A stretch of 19,073 bases of DNA from an uncultured Clostridium sp. (lineage in GTDB: Bacteria; Bacillota; Clostridia; Lachnospirales; Lachnospiraceae). Location of the stretch: assembly GCA_900541315.1 (NCBI GenBank), contig UQJF01000048.1, positions 1 to 19,073 of the forward strand. Direction: 5' to 3'. This document shows, piece after piece, positions 1-9,044 of the stretch. The translations under genes were made by a program, and so were the position numbers. Each line of letters begins with the position of its first letter. Position 1 is the stretch's first letter. A model generated the notes under the pieces. That model did not search any database, had not been told where the DNA came from, and saw only the letters and a list, made by a program, of their open reading frames with translations.

Positions 1-130
1 CCTGCACACTCAAATCCGCATCCTACGTGATCAGTACAGTTATTTACGAAACGATGTACTAGCTAACCGCGCCTTTTGTGCGGTCGCTTGTGGCAAACTT
101 CCTCATCATGCAAGTGCCCATCCCAGGCAC
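1..130. other. Left-edge intergenic stretch, no gene recognised
   Basis: I see no credible coding region here: the open frames lack a ribosome binding site and recognisable protein sequence. There are short self-complementary patches, for example GTGCC/GGCAC around 115-130, but nothing assignable to a known RNA. Confidence 0.4.
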
Positions 131-179
131 AAAAAATACCCCGGCAGCTGCCATTTTCAGGCAGTTACCGGGGTATTTT
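131..179 (-). terminator. Rho-independent terminator of tkt
   Basis: A long near-perfect inverted repeat (arms 133-152 and 160-179, 7-nt loop) pairs ACCCCGG...GGCAG with two imperfect positions. On the minus strand it is followed by a run of T (the A-run at 131-136). It lies about 55 nt beyond the transketolase stop codon. The other side is also AT-rich, so it may act in both directions. Confidence 0.85.
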
Positions 180-235
180 AATTATCCCGATATCAGGGTG
201 CGTCAAAAACGCATCCCCTGATTTTCACGTTTTAC

Positions 236-2221
236 TTACAGACTCTTCACAGTTTCAGCAACACGCTCTGCTGTAAATCCAAACTTTTCAAACAGCTGTG
301 CTGCAGGACCGGAAGCGCCAAAGCCTTCCATGCATACAGTTGCACCGTCAAGACCTACATAACGTCCCCAGCCAAAGTCGGAAAGTGCTTCTACTGCAAC
401 TCTCTTTCTTACAGCCTTTGGAAGAACAGACTCTTTGTATTCTGCACTCTGCTCCTCGAACAGATCCATACATGGCATGGATACAACACGCACATCCATT
501 CCATCCTTTAACAGCAGTTCTTTTGCTTCTACTGCCAGGCTTAACTCAGAACCGGTAGCAATGATGATCGCATCCGGAGTTTCCTTTGCAGAATCAGCTA
601 CAATGTAAGCGCCCTTGATTGCATCGCGGCCAGTTCCTGCTAACTGAGGCAGGTTCTGTCTGGTCAGTACCAGAGCAGTAGGTGTCTTTTCAGAGGTAAT
701 AGCGCTGTACCATGCTGCTGCAGTCTCTTTAGCATCTGCTGGACGGAATACATGGAAGTTAGGCTGTGCACGCAGCATAGCTAACTGCTCGATCGGTTCA
801 TGGGTCGGTCCGTCTTCGCCTACACCGATGCTGTCATGGGTCAGGACATAAACTAACGGCACCTGCATCAGGGATGAAAGTCTCGCAACTGGCTTCATAT
901 AATCACTGAATACAAAGAAAGTCGCTACATAAGGGATCACACCGCCGTGAAGAGCCAGACCATTTCCAATAGCAGTCATTGCCTGCTCTCTTACACCAAA
1001 GTGCAGGTTCTTTCCAGCATAATCAGCCTTGGAGAAGTCGCCTTCACCCTTTAAATTGGTCTTATTGGAAGGAGCCAGGTCAGCGGAACCACCAAACAGA
1101 TTCGGAACCACTTTATTGATCTTATTTAACAGCTCACCGGACAGATTTCTGGTTGCCTGTGGCTTGTCCTCATAGGACCAGAACTCTTCATTATCCCAAA
1201 GCTTCTTAGGCAGGTTTTTGTCATGATACTGATCCCAAAGCTCCTTCATTTCCGGATACTTCTCACAGTATGCTGCAAATCTTGCATTCCAGTCTTCTTC
1301 CGGTGCCTTTAAGCTTTCTTTTACCTTATCCATGTGATCATAAACATCCTGAGGTACATAGAATGGTTCCATGCTCTCCCAGCCTAAGTTTTCCTTCATG
1401 GCAATGATGTTCTCTTCACCCAGAGGCTCACCGTGTGCAGATGCTTTGCCCTGCTTAGCCGGGCAGCCGTATCCAATCTGGGTATGAAGAACGATAAGGG
1501 AAGGTCTTTGGGTATCAGCCTTAGCTGCTTCGATAGCTGCACCGATAGCTGCAAAATCATTTCCATCCTCTACCTGGAATACGCCGAATCCATAGGACTC
1601 AAAACGCTTTGCAGTATCTTCTGTAAATGCAATGTCAGTATTTCCTTCAATGGAAATATTGTTGGAATCATAGAGAACGATCAGTTTTCCAAGTCCTAAA
1701 GTACCTGCTAAAGAGAATGCCTCAGAGGAAAGTCCTTCCATCATACAGCCGTCTCCGCCCAGTACATAGGTGTAATGGTCAACGATCTTAATATCGTCTT
1801 TGTTAAATACAGAAGCCAAATGAGCCTCTGCCATAGCCATACCTACAGCCATGCCCATTCCCTGTCCCAACGGTCCTGTGGTAGCTTCTACACCTACTGT
1901 ATGACCATACTCAGGATGTCCCGGAGTTAAGGAACCTACCTGACGGAAGTTCTTTAAATCATCCATAGATAAGTTTCCATAGCCAAATAAATGGAATAAT
2001 GAATACAGCAGCATAGAGCCATGTCCGCCGGAAAGGATAAAACGGTCTCTGTCCACCCACTGTGGATCTGCCGGATTATGTCTCATATGGTTAGCCCATA
2101 ATTCATATGCTGCAGAAGCACATCCTAAAGGAAGTCCCGGATGTCCGGATTTTGCCTTCTGGATAGCATCAGCCGATAATACACGAATGGCATTAGCTGT
2201 CTTTGTTTCTATCATGCCCAT
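236..2221 (-). CDS. tkt: Transketolase
   Basis: Thiamine-diphosphate enzyme of the non-oxidative pentose phosphate pathway; it moves two-carbon ketol units between sugar phosphates in the cytoplasm. The 661 residues match a full-length bacterial transketolase. Visible motifs are GHPGLPLG near residues 26-33, the ThDP motif GDGCMMEG (156-163) ending in the asparagines of SNN (186-188), the pyrimidine-domain segment [13 protein letters not shown], and the substrate-binding [11 protein letters not shown] region. The start at 2221 has AGGAG about 10 nt upstream; a second in-frame ATG two codons on is possible. It is followed by its own terminator, and pgi upstream also has one, so it is probably monocistronic. 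Identification is secure from motif content and length. Confidence 0.97.
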   Translation of the reverse strand: MGMIETKTANAIRVLSADAIQKAKSGHPGLPLGCASAAYELWANHMRHNPADPQWVDRDRFILSGGHGSMLLYSLFHLFGYGNLSMDDLKNFRQVGSLTPGHPEYGHTVGVEATTGPLGQGMGMAVGMAMAEAHLASVFNKDDIKIVDHYTYVLGGDGCMMEGLSSEAFSLAGTLGLGKLIVLYDSNNISIEGNTDIAFTEDTAKRFESYGFGVFQVEDGNDFAAIGAAIEAAKADTQRPSLIVLHTQIGYGCPAKQGKASAHGEPLGEENIIAMKENLGWESMEPFYVPQDVYDHMDKVKESLKAPEEDWNARFAAYCEKYPEMKELWDQYHDKNLPKKLWDNEEFWSYEDKPQATRNLSGELLNKINKVVPNLFGGSADLAPSNKTNLKGEGDFSKADYAGKNLHFGVREQAMTAIGNGLALHGGVIPYVATFFVFSDYMKPVARLSSLMQVPLVYVLTHDSIGVGEDGPTHEPIEQLAMLRAQPNFHVFRPADAKETAAAWYSAITSEKTPTALVLTRQNLPQLAGTGRDAIKGAYIVADSAKETPDAIIIATGSELSLAVEAKELLLKDGMDVRVVSMPCMDLFEEQSAEYKESVLPKAVRKRVAVEALSDFGWGRYVGLDGATVCMEGFGASGPAAQLFEKFGFTAERVAETVKSL

Positions 2222-2263
2222 TTTTATAATTCTCCTTTCGTTGTTGCAACGTAATCTACGCCC

Positions 2264-2292
2264 ATTCTACCATTTGAACCGTTTTACGTCTA
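2264..2292 (-). promoter_or_regulatory. Putative tkt promoter
   Basis: On the minus strand TAGACG (2292-2287) lies 17 nt from TAGAAT (2269-2264), a reasonable sigma-A match 43 nt before the tkt start. A TATACT further upstream is an alternative. Prediction by eye only. Confidence 0.4.
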
Positions 2293-2352
2293 GTATAATC
2301 CACAATAATTATCCGCCCCTTTCACTTGTCTAAATTTCCATCTGCCGCGTCA

Positions 2353-2387
2353 TAAAAAACGGGGAACCACTTTTCAGTGACTCCCCG
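2353..2387 (-). terminator. Rho-independent terminator of pgi
   Basis: A GC-rich hairpin (CGGGGAACCAC / GTGACTCCCCG, 2360-2387) is followed on the minus strand by six T (A-run 2354-2359). It sits 38 nt past the pgi stop codon and upstream of the tkt promoter, separating the two transcription units. Confidence 0.85.
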
Positions 2388-2424
2388 TGCAGTGCTGTAA
2401 ATAAGTTTTACATCCGGCTATATT

Positions 2425-3774
2425 TTACAGTCTCTTTAACAGCTCTTCTCTCTGAGCTTCATAACCTGGCTTTCCAAGAAGGGCGAACATGTTCTTCTTG
2501 TAGCTTTCTACGCCTGGCTGGTTAAATGGGTTGATGCCTAAAATGTAGCCGCTTACGCCGCAGGCAAATTCAAAGAAGTAGAATAATTCACCTAAATAGA
2601 ATTCATTCTGCTCTGGTACCTTTACCATCAGGTTTGGTACATTTCCGTCGGTATGAGCCAGAATGGTTCCGTTCATGGCACTCTTATTTACGAAATCTAC
2701 CGTCTTTCCGGCAAGATAGTTCATACCGTCGGTATCTACATCCTCTTTTTTCAGAACGATCTCTTCTGGAGATTCTTCTACATTGATAACGGTTTCAAAC
2801 ATGATGCGTGCGCCGTCCTGGATGAACTGTCCCATGGAGTGCAGGTCTGTAGTCAGATCTACTGCTGCAGGGAAAATACCTCTCTGGTCTTTTCCTTCGC
2901 TTTCACCAAACAGCTGCTTCCACCACTCAGATACATAATGAAGGCTTGGCTCATAATTTGCTACGATCTCTACTGCTTTGCCCTTGCGCAGCAGGATGTT
3001 GCGGACTGCTGCGTACAGAAGAGCCGGGTTTTCTTCGTAAGGAGTTTCCAGTGCTTTCTTACGGCCGGAAGCAGCACCTTCCATCAGCTTATCAATATCA
3101 GCACCACATACAGCGATTGGAAGCAGACCTACTGCTGTAAGAACGGAGAAACGTCCGCCTACATCATCTGGAACTACGAACTCTTCGTAGCCTTCTTCAT
3201 CTGCCAGGTTCTTTAAAGCGCCCTTTGCCCGGTCTGTGGTTGCATAAATACGCTTTGCAGCCTCTTCTTTGCCATATTTTTCGATCAGCATTTCCTTAAA
3301 TACACGGAATGCGATAGCCGGCTCTGTGGTGGTGCCGGACTTGGAAATGATATTGATAGAGAAGTCCTTTCCAGCCAGAACTTTCTTAAGGTCTGCAATA
3401 TACTTGCTGCTGATGCTGTTTCCTACGAAATAGATCTCAGGAGTCTTGCGGACTTCCTTAGACAGCACATTGTAAAAGCTGTTGCTTAAAAATTCGATAG
3501 CTGCTCTTGCTCCTAAATAGGAACCGCCGATCCCTACTACCAGCAGAACATCTGAATCGCTCTGGATCTTTGCTGCTGCCTTTTTAATCCTTGCAAACTC
3601 ATCCTTATCATAATCAACAGGAAGATCGATCCAGCCAAGATAGTCGTTTCCAGCACCTTCTTTACTTAACAAAGTCTCCTTTGCTGCCATAACTGTTTTT
3701 TTGAAGTTAGCCATCTCTTCAGCTGAAATAAAACCGGTGGCTTTTGAATAATCGAATACAACTTCCTTACTCAT
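2425..3774 (-). CDS. pgi: Glucose-6-phosphate isomerase
   Basis: Interconverts glucose 6-phosphate and fructose 6-phosphate in glycolysis and gluconeogenesis. The 449-residue protein is the short Firmicutes form. It has the phosphate-binding SKSGTTTEP (144-152), PGI signature 1 [16 protein letters not shown] (204-219) and signature 2 near the C-terminus, [22 protein letters not shown] region, which holds the catalytic lysine. The frame is open for 9 more codons upstream (ATG at 3801). I chose MSKEVV because AGGAG lies about 9 nt before that ATG, while the upstream ATG has no such site. Its downstream neighbour tkt is also carbon-core, but each gene has its own terminator. Confidence 0.97.
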   Translation of the reverse strand: MSKEVVFDYSKATGFISAEEMANFKKTVMAAKETLLSKEGAGNDYLGWIDLPVDYDKDEFARIKKAAAKIQSDSDVLLVVGIGGSYLGARAAIEFLSNSFYNVLSKEVRKTPEIYFVGNSISSKYIADLKKVLAGKDFSINIISKSGTTTEPAIAFRVFKEMLIEKYGKEEAAKRIYATTDRAKGALKNLADEEGYEEFVVPDDVGGRFSVLTAVGLLPIAVCGADIDKLMEGAASGRKKALETPYEENPALLYAAVRNILLRKGKAVEIVANYEPSLHYVSEWWKQLFGESEGKDQRGIFPAAVDLTTDLHSMGQFIQDGARIMFETVINVEESPEEIVLKKEDVDTDGMNYLAGKTVDFVNKSAMNGTILAHTDGNVPNLMVKVPEQNEFYLGELFYFFEFACGVSGYILGINPFNQPGVESYKKNMFALLGKPGYEAQREELLKRL

Positions 3775-3839
3775 GTTCCCGCTCTCCTTTTCTGATTGCA
3801 TACTTTTGAGATTTGTGAAAATTTTCCCAACTACGTGCT

Positions 3840-3848
3840 AGTATAGCA
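3840..3848 (-). promoter_or_regulatory. Extended -10 promoter of pgi
   Basis: On the minus strand TGCTATACT (3848-3840) is an extended -10 element placed about 65 nt before the pgi start. No convincing -35 box is seen, which an extended -10 does not strictly need. Confidence 0.5.
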
Positions 3849-3900
3849 TATTTACACTACCAATTCCATAACCTGTTATTGTAATTTTTAACGGACTTTT

Positions 3901-5529
3901 TTACTCTGAAAGCTTTACAGCCACACAACCGTCATCCAGAAGGAAAACCGACTCCTTTGCAGACCAGCAAGGCTTATCTGCTGCTTCCTGCAGCGCCTGT
4001 TCATATTCTTCCACTGTAGGTGTTGCCAGGTTCAGTCCCATAAGGTTAAATAAGCCCGTTGTCCGATTATTGATCCCGATATTGGTCAGTCCAAAATCAA
4101 AATAGGAATATCCGATCACTTCTCCTCTTGCCGCTGTATTTGGTATTCTGGCGCTGCGTGTTCCTACAAAAACCACTGGACAGTTCTGCATATCAGAGCG
4201 GTCAGCCACACGGCGGATATCCCCATACATCTGCTGTGCGATGATCCGGTCATTGACCAACGTATCATGAAGGGTCTGGTTTAACTGTACCAGATCCATT
4301 CCCTGCACCCATGACTGATAAAACATTGCCACAAAAAGAATGGAAACAACAACACAGCGGGGTTTTACAGAAAAGCCCTTAAAACGCTCCAGGCATCCCA
4401 CTGCAAAACAATAAAAAATGCAGGCAAAAGCCCCTAAAAGAAGAGGAAATACCAGCTGTCCACGTACTGGTGTCCGCATTCCGCTTAACAGGGTAACAAA
4501 CATAGGTGACGCAAATAACAGGAACAGCCCAAGAAAATACCAATACCATTTCTTAAAATGCAGCTTCACACTGCGGACAGCCAGAAATATGGTACAACCA
4601 AATGCCATTATGCCAAAAAAACGATTATAAAGGACCGGCACCACACCGCAATACAATGCACGGAATTCATCCTTTACATAATGCAGGCACTCTGCCTTAT
4701 TTAAAGTGCCCCACATAAACATGGCATCCACATAACTGGAGTCCCCGCCTTTGATCCTGCACAAAAATGAAGCTGTAAGGAAATATAAGATAAATCCTAT
4801 AATAAAAATGATAACCTGTCGGATACCATAAAGAAAGGCTTCTTCCTGCCCCTTATGCATATCTGTCTCATAGCTTCCCAGAAATGAGATCAGCACCAGT
4901 GCCATATAGCAGACGCAAAACCCCTGATAAGAGCCTAATGTCCATACCAGAAGCAGCACCGCTGCCAAATACCAGATCACCGAACCATTTCCATAAACCG
5001 CTCTCCCGGCGCAATACACTGCGATCATGCAGATGCACATAGATAATGTGATCTCAAAAGCCTGGAGCGTATAGGCATACTGTTCTGCAAGGGACGGCGC
5101 TGTTACAAAAAAGGCAGCTGCTAACAGCAGTCCCTTATCATATGGTTTCTTTTTCAGAACTGGGATCCATGTCTGCAGGCAAAATGCAAACAAAAGTGCA
5201 GACAGAAAAAGAAAAGCAGCTGTCAGCAGATTGGATAAATAGGGAACCAGCCGGATCATATGAAATATTTTTTTCGTAAAGATCAGGCTGAAGCGCCTGC
5301 TTCCATACCAGGACTGAAGCAGTGCATATGGCTCCAGACTCATGATCTCACTGTCAATAAAAATATCATCATAAACGATCTTTAATCCCCAGCAGACTAC
5401 GATCAGGGACAGGCAGATAAGTTTAAGTGCCTTTTCTTTCTTTAAAAACCGCCTTAATTCCCTGATATCAGCTGCTGCCTCTCCTGCAAATTGCCTGATC
5501 TGCCCGACAGCAGAAAAATGTGTTGCCAT
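3901..5529 (-). CDS. GtrII-like membrane glucosyltransferase
   Basis: Polytopic membrane protein of 542 residues. A short cytoplasmic head (about 1-35) leads into a first membrane helix (about 36-52), then the acidic loop with DDIFIDSE and a W..GS..F...KK.F pattern typical of the glucosyltransferase domain-containing (Glucos_trans_II / GtrII, PF14264) family. About ten further hydrophobic segments follow, then a soluble C-terminal tail from about residue 425 containing CPVVFVG. Family members are thought to transfer glucose from a lipid-linked donor to cell-surface polymers; the acceptor here is unknown. The ribosome site AGGAG is about 14 nt before the ATG, longer than usual. It follows the unrecognised membrane gene by 83 nt on the same strand and may be cotranscribed with it. 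No clear terminator lies after it. Confidence 0.65.
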   Translation of the reverse strand: MATHFSAVGQIRQFAGEAAADIRELRRFLKKEKALKLICLSLIVVCWGLKIVYDDIFIDSEIMSLEPYALLQSWYGSRRFSLIFTKKIFHMIRLVPYLSNLLTAAFLFLSALLFAFCLQTWIPVLKKKPYDKGLLLAAAFFVTAPSLAEQYAYTLQAFEITLSMCICMIAVYCAGRAVYGNGSVIWYLAAVLLLVWTLGSYQGFCVCYMALVLISFLGSYETDMHKGQEEAFLYGIRQVIIFIIGFILYFLTASFLCRIKGGDSSYVDAMFMWGTLNKAECLHYVKDEFRALYCGVVPVLYNRFFGIMAFGCTIFLAVRSVKLHFKKWYWYFLGLFLLFASPMFVTLLSGMRTPVRGQLVFPLLLGAFACIFYCFAVGCLERFKGFSVKPRCVVVSILFVAMFYQSWVQGMDLVQLNQTLHDTLVNDRIIAQQMYGDIRRVADRSDMQNCPVVFVGTRSARIPNTAARGEVIGYSYFDFGLTNIGINNRTTGLFNLMGLNLATPTVEEYEQALQEAADKPCWSAKESVFLLDDGCVAVKLSE

Positions 5530-5560
5530 AAACTTTTTCTTTACTCCTTTGTATCATTTT

Positions 5561-5585
5561 ATAAAGATCCACATTTACGCGGACC
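5561..5585 (-). other. Weak hairpin between two membrane-protein genes
   Basis: On the minus strand GGTCCGC pairs with GTGGATC (5585-5566, including two G-U pairs) and is followed by TTTAT. It could reduce read-through from the upstream gene into the glucosyltransferase gene. The weak T-tract makes a full terminator doubtful. Confidence 0.3.
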
Positions 5586-5612
5586 TTTTGTATACTTACA
5601 GATTATATATAC

Positions 5613-6389
5613 TTACAGAAATTCCTTTAACATTTCCCCCAGCATCCGTTTCTGCTCCGGGTTCAGATCATCCAGCCAGTCTTTAGCTGACCGGTCCTCT
5701 TTTTTGTCCCGGTTTGCTGCCTCACGGGCATTTTCCCTGCTTGCCGCAGTCTGCTCTGCCCCTCTTCTGGCACCGGAAAGTCTCCTGTCACGGTCTCTGC
5801 CAATAGTGCGCACATTTCCATTTTCACGGCGTTCCTCTGCTTCTGCAGCTGCGCTGGAACGCTCGCTGCCGCTTTCCCGTTCCAGCCTTGGCCACATTAC
5901 ATTTTCCAGATGATCCTGAAGGCTGATAAGGAGCTGGTTTCTCTTTCCTTCTAGATTTACACCGTAATCGGCTACAACGGTAAGCATTCCACCTAAAATC
6001 CCTGCTGCACCGTAAAGAACGATGTATGAATTATCGCTGCGGTTCCAATAAGAAAGAAATGCACATACGCCACCAGCCAGGAAGCTTAACAGCGTCAGCT
6101 GGCCCGCCAGATTTTCAAGTCCAGATAAAGAAAAACCTAAAAATTTCAGATTTCCAAGCTGTCTCTGTAAATACACTGCTGCATTATTCATGCCCATATT
6201 GATCCTGTATGTATCTTCTGCGTTCTGTTTTAGATTCCGCAAATACCGGTTCTTGGTCAGCGCCATATTTGCGCTTTCTTTTATCATTTTTTTGTAGAAG
6301 CTTCCGGCTGCCAGCCGTACAAAAATACCTCCAAAGCAGATAACTGCCAGCACATACAATGCTTTTCCTGTCTGTAAAAAGCTCATCAT
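5613..6389 (-). CDS. Unrecognised membrane protein with charged tail
   Basis: 258 residues; I do not recognise a named family. A hydrophobic segment at about 10-29 is followed by a basic, amphipathic region (30-80, including KNRYLRNLKQNAEDTYRINMG). Two close membrane helices follow (about 93-113 and 122-142), then a long charged low-complexity stretch (about 165-240: ERESGSERSS, AEAEERRENG, RDRDRRLSGARR). The last helix, DLNPEQKRMLGEMLKEFL, looks like a protein-binding tail. The layout suggests a membrane-anchored scaffold with a cytoplasmic tail, but no function can be assigned. The start has GGGGAG 7-10 nt upstream; either of two adjacent ATGs is possible. It is first in a likely two-gene unit with the GtrII-like gene. 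Confidence 0.75.
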   Translation of the reverse strand: MMSFLQTGKALYVLAVICFGGIFVRLAAGSFYKKMIKESANMALTKNRYLRNLKQNAEDTYRINMGMNNAAVYLQRQLGNLKFLGFSLSGLENLAGQLTLLSFLAGGVCAFLSYWNRSDNSYIVLYGAAGILGGMLTVVADYGVNLEGKRNQLLISLQDHLENVMWPRLERESGSERSSAAAEAEERRENGNVRTIGRDRDRRLSGARRGAEQTAASRENAREAANRDKKEDRSAKDWLDDLNPEQKRMLGEMLKEFL

Positions 6390-6495
6390 AATTAAGCTCC
6401 CCTTTCTGTTTTACTGTCTGCAAATTTCATTGATCCATTGCAGAATGATCATTCCGGCAGACACACCTGCAGGCCTGTGTCATTCGGTAAGCTTT

Positions 6496-6501
6496 ATTAT
6501 A
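6496..6501 (-). promoter_or_regulatory. -10 box upstream of the membrane-protein gene
   Basis: A perfect TATAAT on the minus strand (6501-6496) lies about 107 nt before the start at 6389. No strong -35 box is seen at the expected distance, so the call is tentative. Confidence 0.35.
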
Positions 6502-6538
6502 ACGACGGCTTTTTATTTTGGAAGTTGAGAACCCTTAA

Positions 6539-6570
6539 AATCGTTCGTCAAATTCTCCCACGAAACGATT
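6539..6570 (-). other. Inverted repeat downstream of mtnN
   Basis: AATCGTTCGT (6539-6548) faces ACGAAACGATT (6560-6570), a hairpin with one bulged base. It lies about 68 nt beyond the mtnN stop. On the minus strand it is followed only by TTTT, so it may be a weak terminator of mtnN or an operator for the next unit. Confidence 0.35.
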
Positions 6571-6637
6571 CTGAACCGGGTCTGAAATACATTGATAACT
6601 GGCTGTTTGTATTATTTTTTCTATGATACTTCTTCAC

Positions 6638-7330
6638 TTAAAAGCAGCGGATCATCTCTGCCATTAAGTTTACGCTGTGGCGGATGGCCTGTGCCTCAAA
6701 GGTTGGATAATCCATAGATGCGCTGTCATCTGCCTTATCAGAGATTGCTCTTACAATAAGGAATGGAATATGATTAAAATAGCATACCTGGGCGATAGCT
6801 GCGCCTTCCATTTCTGTGCAGTAGCCTGCAAAGGTATCAGTAAGCCATTTTTTCTTCTCTTTATCAGAAATAAACTGGTCACCTGAAACAACTCTTCCGG
6901 TAAATACGCCGATCTCCGGATTCACCTTTTCACAGCATTCCTTTGCAAGAGAAAGCATTTTCTCATCTGCCTTAAAGGAAAGCGTATCCACTCTTGGGAT
7001 CTGGCCCGGATCATAGCCAAATGCCCTGGCGTCCATATCATGCTGCAGTGCATCTGTTGACAGCACAATATCTCCAATATTGATCTCTGCCTTTAAGGAA
7101 CCTGCGATGCCTGTGTTGATCACATGATCTGCATGGTATACATCTGCCAGGATCTGGGCACACATTGCCGCATTTACCTTACCGATACCGGAACGGACTA
7201 CCACTACGTCCTTTCCTTCCAACTTTCCTTTATAAAAGTCCATAGCAGCCTTTGTTTCTACCTGAACCTCTGTAAGCTTTTCCTTTAACATTGCCACTTC
7301 TTCGTCCATGGCCCCGATAATTCCGATCAT
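6638..7330 (-). CDS. mtnN: 5'-methylthioadenosine/S-adenosylhomocysteine nucleosidase
   Basis: Cytoplasmic hydrolase that removes adenine from methylthioadenosine and S-adenosylhomocysteine, clearing by-products of polyamine synthesis and methylation; the second reaction yields S-ribosylhomocysteine. At 230 residues it is the usual length. It opens with GIIGAMDEEV, where Glu11 matches the catalytic Glu12 of the E. coli enzyme. GIAGSL (74-79), the ribose-binding EMEGAA (173-178) and the catalytic Asp198 in RAISDKAD are all present, so it should be active. GGAGG sits 6-7 nt before the ATG. It is divergent from the TSCPD gene, whose predicted promoter begins only 16 nt from this start. It seems to be transcribed alone. 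Confidence 0.96.
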   Translation of the reverse strand: MIGIIGAMDEEVAMLKEKLTEVQVETKAAMDFYKGKLEGKDVVVVRSGIGKVNAAMCAQILADVYHADHVINTGIAGSLKAEINIGDIVLSTDALQHDMDARAFGYDPGQIPRVDTLSFKADEKMLSLAKECCEKVNPEIGVFTGRVVSGDQFISDKEKKKWLTDTFAGYCTEMEGAAIAQVCYFNHIPFLIVRAISDKADDSASMDYPTFEAQAIRHSVNLMAEMIRCF

Positions 7331-7345
7331 TCTTTTTCCTCCAAC

Positions 7346-7374
7346 TTGACAATCTTATTTACATGAAGCATAAT
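7346..7374 (+). promoter_or_regulatory. Promoter of the TSCPD gene
   Basis: TTGACA (7346-7351), a 17-nt spacer, then CATAAT (7369-7374) is a near-consensus sigma-A promoter. Transcription would begin near 7381, giving a leader of about 160 nt before the TSCPD start at 7541. Confidence 0.65.
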
Positions 7375-7385
7375 GAAAAGTACAC

Positions 7386-7463
7386 TGTTGCGGGTCATGC
7401 AACAACATGAACCATAACGTTATACATGTGTACAAATAGAAACGTACACAGATACATGGTAAC
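7386..7463 (+). repeat. Palindromes in the TSCPD gene leader
   Basis: GTTGC (7386-7390) faces GCAAC (7398-7402). Further on, an imperfect palindrome spans 7419-7463: GTTA..ACATGTGTAC against GTACAC..ACATG.GTAAC. Both fall inside the predicted leader and could be RNA hairpins or protein-binding sites. Neither matches a riboswitch I know. Confidence 0.4.
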
Positions 7464-7540
7464 AGTTTGGCTTCTGCCCGTCAAGAACTGACTGGCACAC
7501 TTTTCTGTTGGCCATTTATGAAAATCAGGAGGTACTTAGG

Positions 7541-7786
7541 ATGAATTATACAACCCACGGCGTCTGTTCAAGAGCCATCTCTTTTGAAGTAAAGGACAAT
7601 AAGGTAACTGATGTTCATTTTGTAGGCGGCTGCTCCGGCAACACCCAGGGCGTTGCAGCACTGGTTGAAGGAATGGATATTGATGAAGCTATCAAGCGTT
7701 TAAAAGGCATCAAGTGCGGCCCACGCCCAACTTCCTGTCCTGACCAGCTGGCAACTGCATTAGAGCAGTATAAGGCTCAGCAGTAA
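7541..7786 (+). CDS. TSCPD domain protein (TIGR03905 family)
   Basis: Small soluble protein of 81 residues. It carries the signature PTSCPDQLA (63-71) plus VGGCSGNTQG (29-38), as in the TIGR03905 family. TSCPD modules also occur at the C-terminus of some ribonucleotide reductases. Four cysteines (9, 31, 59, 66) could bind a metal; that is inference. The molecular role of stand-alone members is unknown. The frame is open for 11 codons before Met1 (ATG 7508), but AGGAGG ends 8 nt before the ATG at 7541, which decides the start. It is monocistronic, with a good upstream promoter and a terminator 15 nt after the stop. Confidence 0.9.
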   Translation: MNYTTHGVCSRAISFEVKDNKVTDVHFVGGCSGNTQGVAALVEGMDIDEAIKRLKGIKCGPRPTSCPDQLATALEQYKAQQ

Positions 7787-7800
7787 TTAAAAAGGGTTAA

Positions 7801-7829
7801 AAAGGGCATCTCGCTGTGAGATGCCCTTT
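7801..7829. terminator. Bidirectional terminator between convergent genes
   Basis: A perfect 12-bp stem (7801-7812 with 7818-7829, loop GCTGT) built on GGGCATCTC/GAGATGCCC. The plus strand ends in only TTT, whereas the minus strand continues with TTTTT and a second T-run. It therefore serves the DUF975 gene well and the TSCPD gene at least partly. Confidence 0.85.
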
Positions 7830-7875
7830 AGTCTGCTTGGCGCAGCCGCTTGTTTTTCTTTTGGACTCATTTATG

Positions 7876-8490
7876 TTAGAAATCCCTGTCCATCATCTGA
7901 TTACTTTCAAAATATCTGTAATACTCAGCAATAGTCGCTTCTCTGTAAGCGTTGACCCAGAAAGTTCCAATACCTAAACACAGACTTCCTACGATCTGCC
8001 AGCCGATGAAGCTAAGATCCAGCACAAACAGCTCCCACCTATGTCCATAGGTCAGTTCGCTGCTGGCATCTAGGCATTCTCTCCAGTCATAGGACGGATG
8101 ATCTGCCTTTATAAAAAATGCCATAGAGTAAGAATACATTTTCATAATACCTGGAATGATCAGCAGAATGGACCATAAGGCAATGAAAAGGTATCTTAAC
8201 AGGTATAGGATAAAGCTTCCACCGAAATCTTCTGAAAAGCCTTTGAATACTTCTGTTGGGTTCATTTTCTGTCCGTCATCACACTGCTGTAAGAACAGCT
8301 TTGCTACTCCGTAGCTTAAAGGGCCTCCGATCACCAGCATGATCAGGGTACCTAAGCCTGTGATGCCGTTTATTGCTGTTGTCAGTATATAGAAAATGGC
8401 CATTACGAGGACTGCATTGACCCAGTTAGGTCCAAACAATTTTCCTCCAAGTTTTTCCCGCGCATTGCGCTTTAATTCGGCTCTCGTCAT
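7876..8490 (-). CDS. DUF975 family integral membrane protein
   Basis: 204-residue membrane protein matching the DUF975 family. It begins MTRAELKRNAREKL, the usual family opening. Hydrophobic segments are at about 24-42, 46-64 and 91-122, with a last pair at about 155-180. Conserved-looking blocks are IIPGI.K.YSYSMAFFI, the ASSELTYGHRWELF motif at about 142-155, and the end AYREATIAEYYRYFE. The function of the family is unknown. GGAGG is 8-10 nt before the ATG. It converges on the TSCPD gene and shares its terminator. No clear promoter could be chosen in the AT-rich region upstream, where two perfect short palindromes lie. Confidence 0.9.
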   Translation of the reverse strand: MTRAELKRNAREKLGGKLFGPNWVNAVLVMAIFYILTTAINGITGLGTLIMLVIGGPLSYGVAKLFLQQCDDGQKMNPTEVFKGFSEDFGGSFILYLLRYLFIALWSILLIIPGIMKMYSYSMAFFIKADHPSYDWRECLDASSELTYGHRWELFVLDLSFIGWQIVGSLCLGIGTFWVNAYREATIAEYYRYFESNQMMDRDF

Positions 8491-8589
8491 TTGATCATTC
8501 CTCCGTTTTTCATTTATATTCTCCCAGAATCTTTCTGTGCCTGGTTTTGTAAGAAGTTTTTTTTGTCAGTTGTGCCCAAATTTCTGAGG

Positions 8590-8644
8590 CGTACGCGGTG
8601 CGTACGGTGATATAATTTTTTCGTTATTACCATGTTACAACATG
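8590..8644. repeat. Two short perfect palindromes upstream of the DUF975 gene
   Basis: CGTACGC-GGT-GCGTACG (8590-8606) and CATGTT-AC-AACATG (8631-8644) are perfect inverted repeats in AT-rich sequence between the DUF975 gene and the T-box promoter. They have the size and spacing of operators; no regulator gene is adjacent. Confidence 0.4.
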
Positions 8645-8743
8645 CCTGCTGTCTGGTCAATGCGATATCTGCAATCTTTAGAAAATCTTTTAATTTCACC
8701 TTATAAATCAAATTTCAAAATCCTCAAATTTATAATTTTATAA

Positions 8744-8772
8744 TTGACAGTCATTATAATTTGTGCTACTTT
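8744..8772 (+). promoter_or_regulatory. Promoter of the T-box leader
   Basis: A perfect -35 TTGACA (8744-8749), a 17-nt spacer and TACTTT (8767-8772) preceded by TG in the extended -10 position. Start of transcription is expected near 8779, just before the T-box stem I. Confidence 0.7.
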
Positions 8773-9044
8773 ATTACCATAAAATTCAAACGTAAAGTCG
8801 ATGAGCAAAGAGAGTACATCTGGAATGAAATCACAGAGAGCTGCTGGTGGTGGAAAGCAGTATGGAGTTCCTTATGGAATGGGTTTGTGAGACGCCAGGC
8901 GAAAGCGATAAACAAGTAGCTGAGGTCGTGATTCCTGCGTTAAAGGATAAGAGTATCGAAGTTTTATTTTTCTTAACTTTCCGTACTCTGAAAATGAGAC
9001 AGATTGGTGGCAGATATTCCGGTTATGGAGTAGCTGCTTTTTTT

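Noticed and set aside
5491..5913. 140-codon plus-strand frame
   Set aside because: Serine/arginine-rich shadow of the charged tail of the minus-strand membrane-protein gene, without a ribosome binding site.
6539..6570. Full rho-independent terminator for mtnN
   Set aside because: The hairpin is real, but it has a bulge, only four T after it and lies about 68 nt past the stop. I kept it only as an inverted repeat.
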